A stretch of 6,743 bases of DNA from an uncultured Planctomycetaceae bacterium (GTDB lineage: Bacteria; Planctomycetota; Planctomycetia; Pirellulales; Thermoguttaceae), in contig CAMZHY010000209.1 of the NCBI GenBank assembly GCA_947307005.1, positions 1 through 6,743 of the forward strand. The letters are read 5' to 3'. This document shows positions 5,931 through 6,743 of the stretch, in pieces; position 1 is the stretch's first letter, and every line of letters begins with the position of its first letter. The notes under the pieces are model-generated. The model did not search any database. It was not told the DNA's origin and saw only the letters and a program-made list of their open reading frames with translations. A program made the position numbers and the translations under genes.

Positions 5931-6743
5931 GTGAAATTATTTTTGAAGACTTTCCATAATCCAAAGACGAACTACTCCGGCGTCCCCGCATTCCGCGAAC
6001 GATCCCAACCCTTCTCGATTCGGCGGGATCCGCGCTCGACCGATTCGAACGCTATCCTGTCGCGGCGGTCGATAATTTCCTTGCCGACTCCTTACTCACA
6101 GACGTCAACAGACTATTGGTCTGTTTTTCGGAATTTAAATTCGACCGTCGTCTCGATGGAGACGAAGAACGCGGAACTCCAGCGCGACGCCGCCGTCGCC
6201 AACGCCGCAGGCTCATACGTCGCCGCCTACGCGAACGGCTACGACGCCGAAACGCGCGCCGCCCTGAACGACGCCGGGACCGAATTGTCCGCCGACCTGA
6301 GCGCCGAAACGACGCTCGACGGCGCGCTTTGGGACGCGCAGGGAACCGCGTTCTCCGGGTATTTGAACGCGATTCGCAGCGCCGACTCGACGTCGAGTAT
6401 TTTGAGCTACGTCTCCTCGTCGGTCGGCGCGTCGATAACCTACGCCTCGTCCCTTGCGAACGCTTACGGCGATTTCCAGATCGCGAATCGGCAAAACAAA
6501 TTAAACGCGACGACGCTCTCCAATCCAAGACGCGCCGCGTATCAGGCCGACGTAACGTGGGCGCAACAAACGAAGTCGCTCCGCAATCAATACTATTCCG
6601 CGAGCGGAAGCGTCCTCTCCGACTACTACGCGTCGGTAAACGCCGCGATCGCAACGTATAACGCCGCCGCGCTCGACGCCGAATTGACCGCCGCGCAAAG
6701 TTATTTCAACGCGGAACGGATCTTCTTGCAAAACGTCTCGGAA
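5931..6743 (+). CDS. Ala-rich helical protein of unknown function (3' partial)
   Basis: The frame is open from a stop at 5928-5930 to the window end. I placed the start at the GTG at 5931, with AAGAGG just before it at a short spacing. The next in-frame ATG is at 6156 (METKNAELQRDAAV), and the coding pattern already looks convincing from about 6111 (DYWSVFRNLNSTV). From there the codons are strongly GC-rich at third positions, and the protein is full of Ala, Ser, Asn, Tyr and Asp in a long-helix or coiled-coil style, with stretches such as AYANGYDAETRAALNDAG and ASVNAAIATYNAAALDAE. No catalytic motif or signal peptide is visible. It may be the helical stalk of a large surface or secreted protein, possibly another polymorphic toxin, but that is a guess. 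The first 60 codons (Arg/Ser/Pro-rich) look less gene-like than another frame over the same bases, so the 5' end may be damaged. Confidence 0.55.
   Translation, partial: MKLFLKTFHNPKTNYSGVPAFRERSQPFSIRRDPRSTDSNAILSRRSIISLPTPYSQTSTDYWSVFRNLNSTVVSMETKNAELQRDAAVANAAGSYVAAYANGYDAETRAALNDAGTELSADLSAETTLDGALWDAQGTAFSGYLNAIRSADSTSSILSYVSSSVGASITYASSLANAYGDFQIANRQNKLNATTLSNPRRAAYQADVTWAQQTKSLRNQYYSASGSVLSDYYASVNAAIATYNAAALDAELTAAQSYFNAERIFLQNVSE
5960..6110 (+). pseudogene. Possible out-of-frame 5' piece of the Ala-rich gene
   Basis: In the frame of base 5960 the translation after a TAA (5957-5959) includes LLDSAGSALDRFERYPV and AAVDNFLADSLLTDVN. This looks more like normal protein than the frame used downstream. 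A single extra base near 6110 would join it to DYWSVFRNLNSTV in the downstream frame. I read this as a probable frameshifted remnant, lying 80 bases from the insertion sequence. Chance cannot be excluded. Confidence 0.3.

Noticed and set aside
6116..6661. Arg-rich + strand frame, and Arg-rich - strand frames at 6052-6654
   Set aside because: Runs of Arg arise from reading GCC/GCG/GAC codons out of frame. The Ala-rich frame over the same bases has normal protein composition.
1..6743. CRISPR array, tRNA or rRNA
   Set aside because: No regularly spaced short repeats with spacers, no cloverleaf with a CCA-type end and no rRNA-like conserved stretches were seen.

Overview
This window holds two polymorphic-toxin C-terminal cassettes in a row, a decayed insertion sequence, and the start of a large Ala-rich helical protein that runs off the right edge. 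The Hint-domain coding DNA and the right-hand gene use GC-rich codons (GCC, GCG, GAC, TCG, CGA). The toxin and immunity parts, especially those of cassette 1, are visibly AT-rich. Shine-Dalgarno signals are mostly weak. This would fit a Planctomycetota-type bacterium carrying a large secreted or surface toxin system, but the lineage is a low-confidence inference.

Layout. (1) Positions 1-1211, + strand: the 3' end of a large toxin gene whose N-terminus lies left of the window. It encodes most of a self-cleaving pretoxin Hint domain, a linker region, and a C-terminal papain-like (Tox-PL-2-type) domain with a readable Cys/His/Asp triad. (2) 1213-2046: its presumed immunity gene, one base after the toxin stop. 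(3) 2057-3424: a second module with a complete Hint domain, a glycine-zipper segment and a different, unrecognised C-terminal domain. It lacks the long N-terminal delivery region, so it looks like an orphan (displaced) cassette. (4) 3425-4351: its presumed immunity gene, starting immediately after the stop. (5) 4352-4509: a short spacer with no convincing gene. (6) 4510-5879: an IS256-family (mutator-type) insertion sequence on the - strand with recognisable terminal inverted repeats. Its transposase is broken by two small frameshifts. (7) 5880-6743: a partial Ala-rich, helix-forming coding region with signs of a frame change near its 5' end.

How it fits together. The two Hint domains align without gaps at a fixed offset of 2300 bp, with about 83% identity over 300 bp by hand count. 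The sequences after them are unrelated. This is the arrangement expected if homologous recombination between Hint repeats can delete cassette 1 and join toxin 2 to the upstream delivery gene, swapping toxin specificity. A 13-bp direct repeat sits exactly at the junction between immunity gene 1 and the orphan module and may be a footprint of how the module arrived. The best candidates for undescribed biology are the unknown toxin 2 domain and the two unrecognised immunity proteins.
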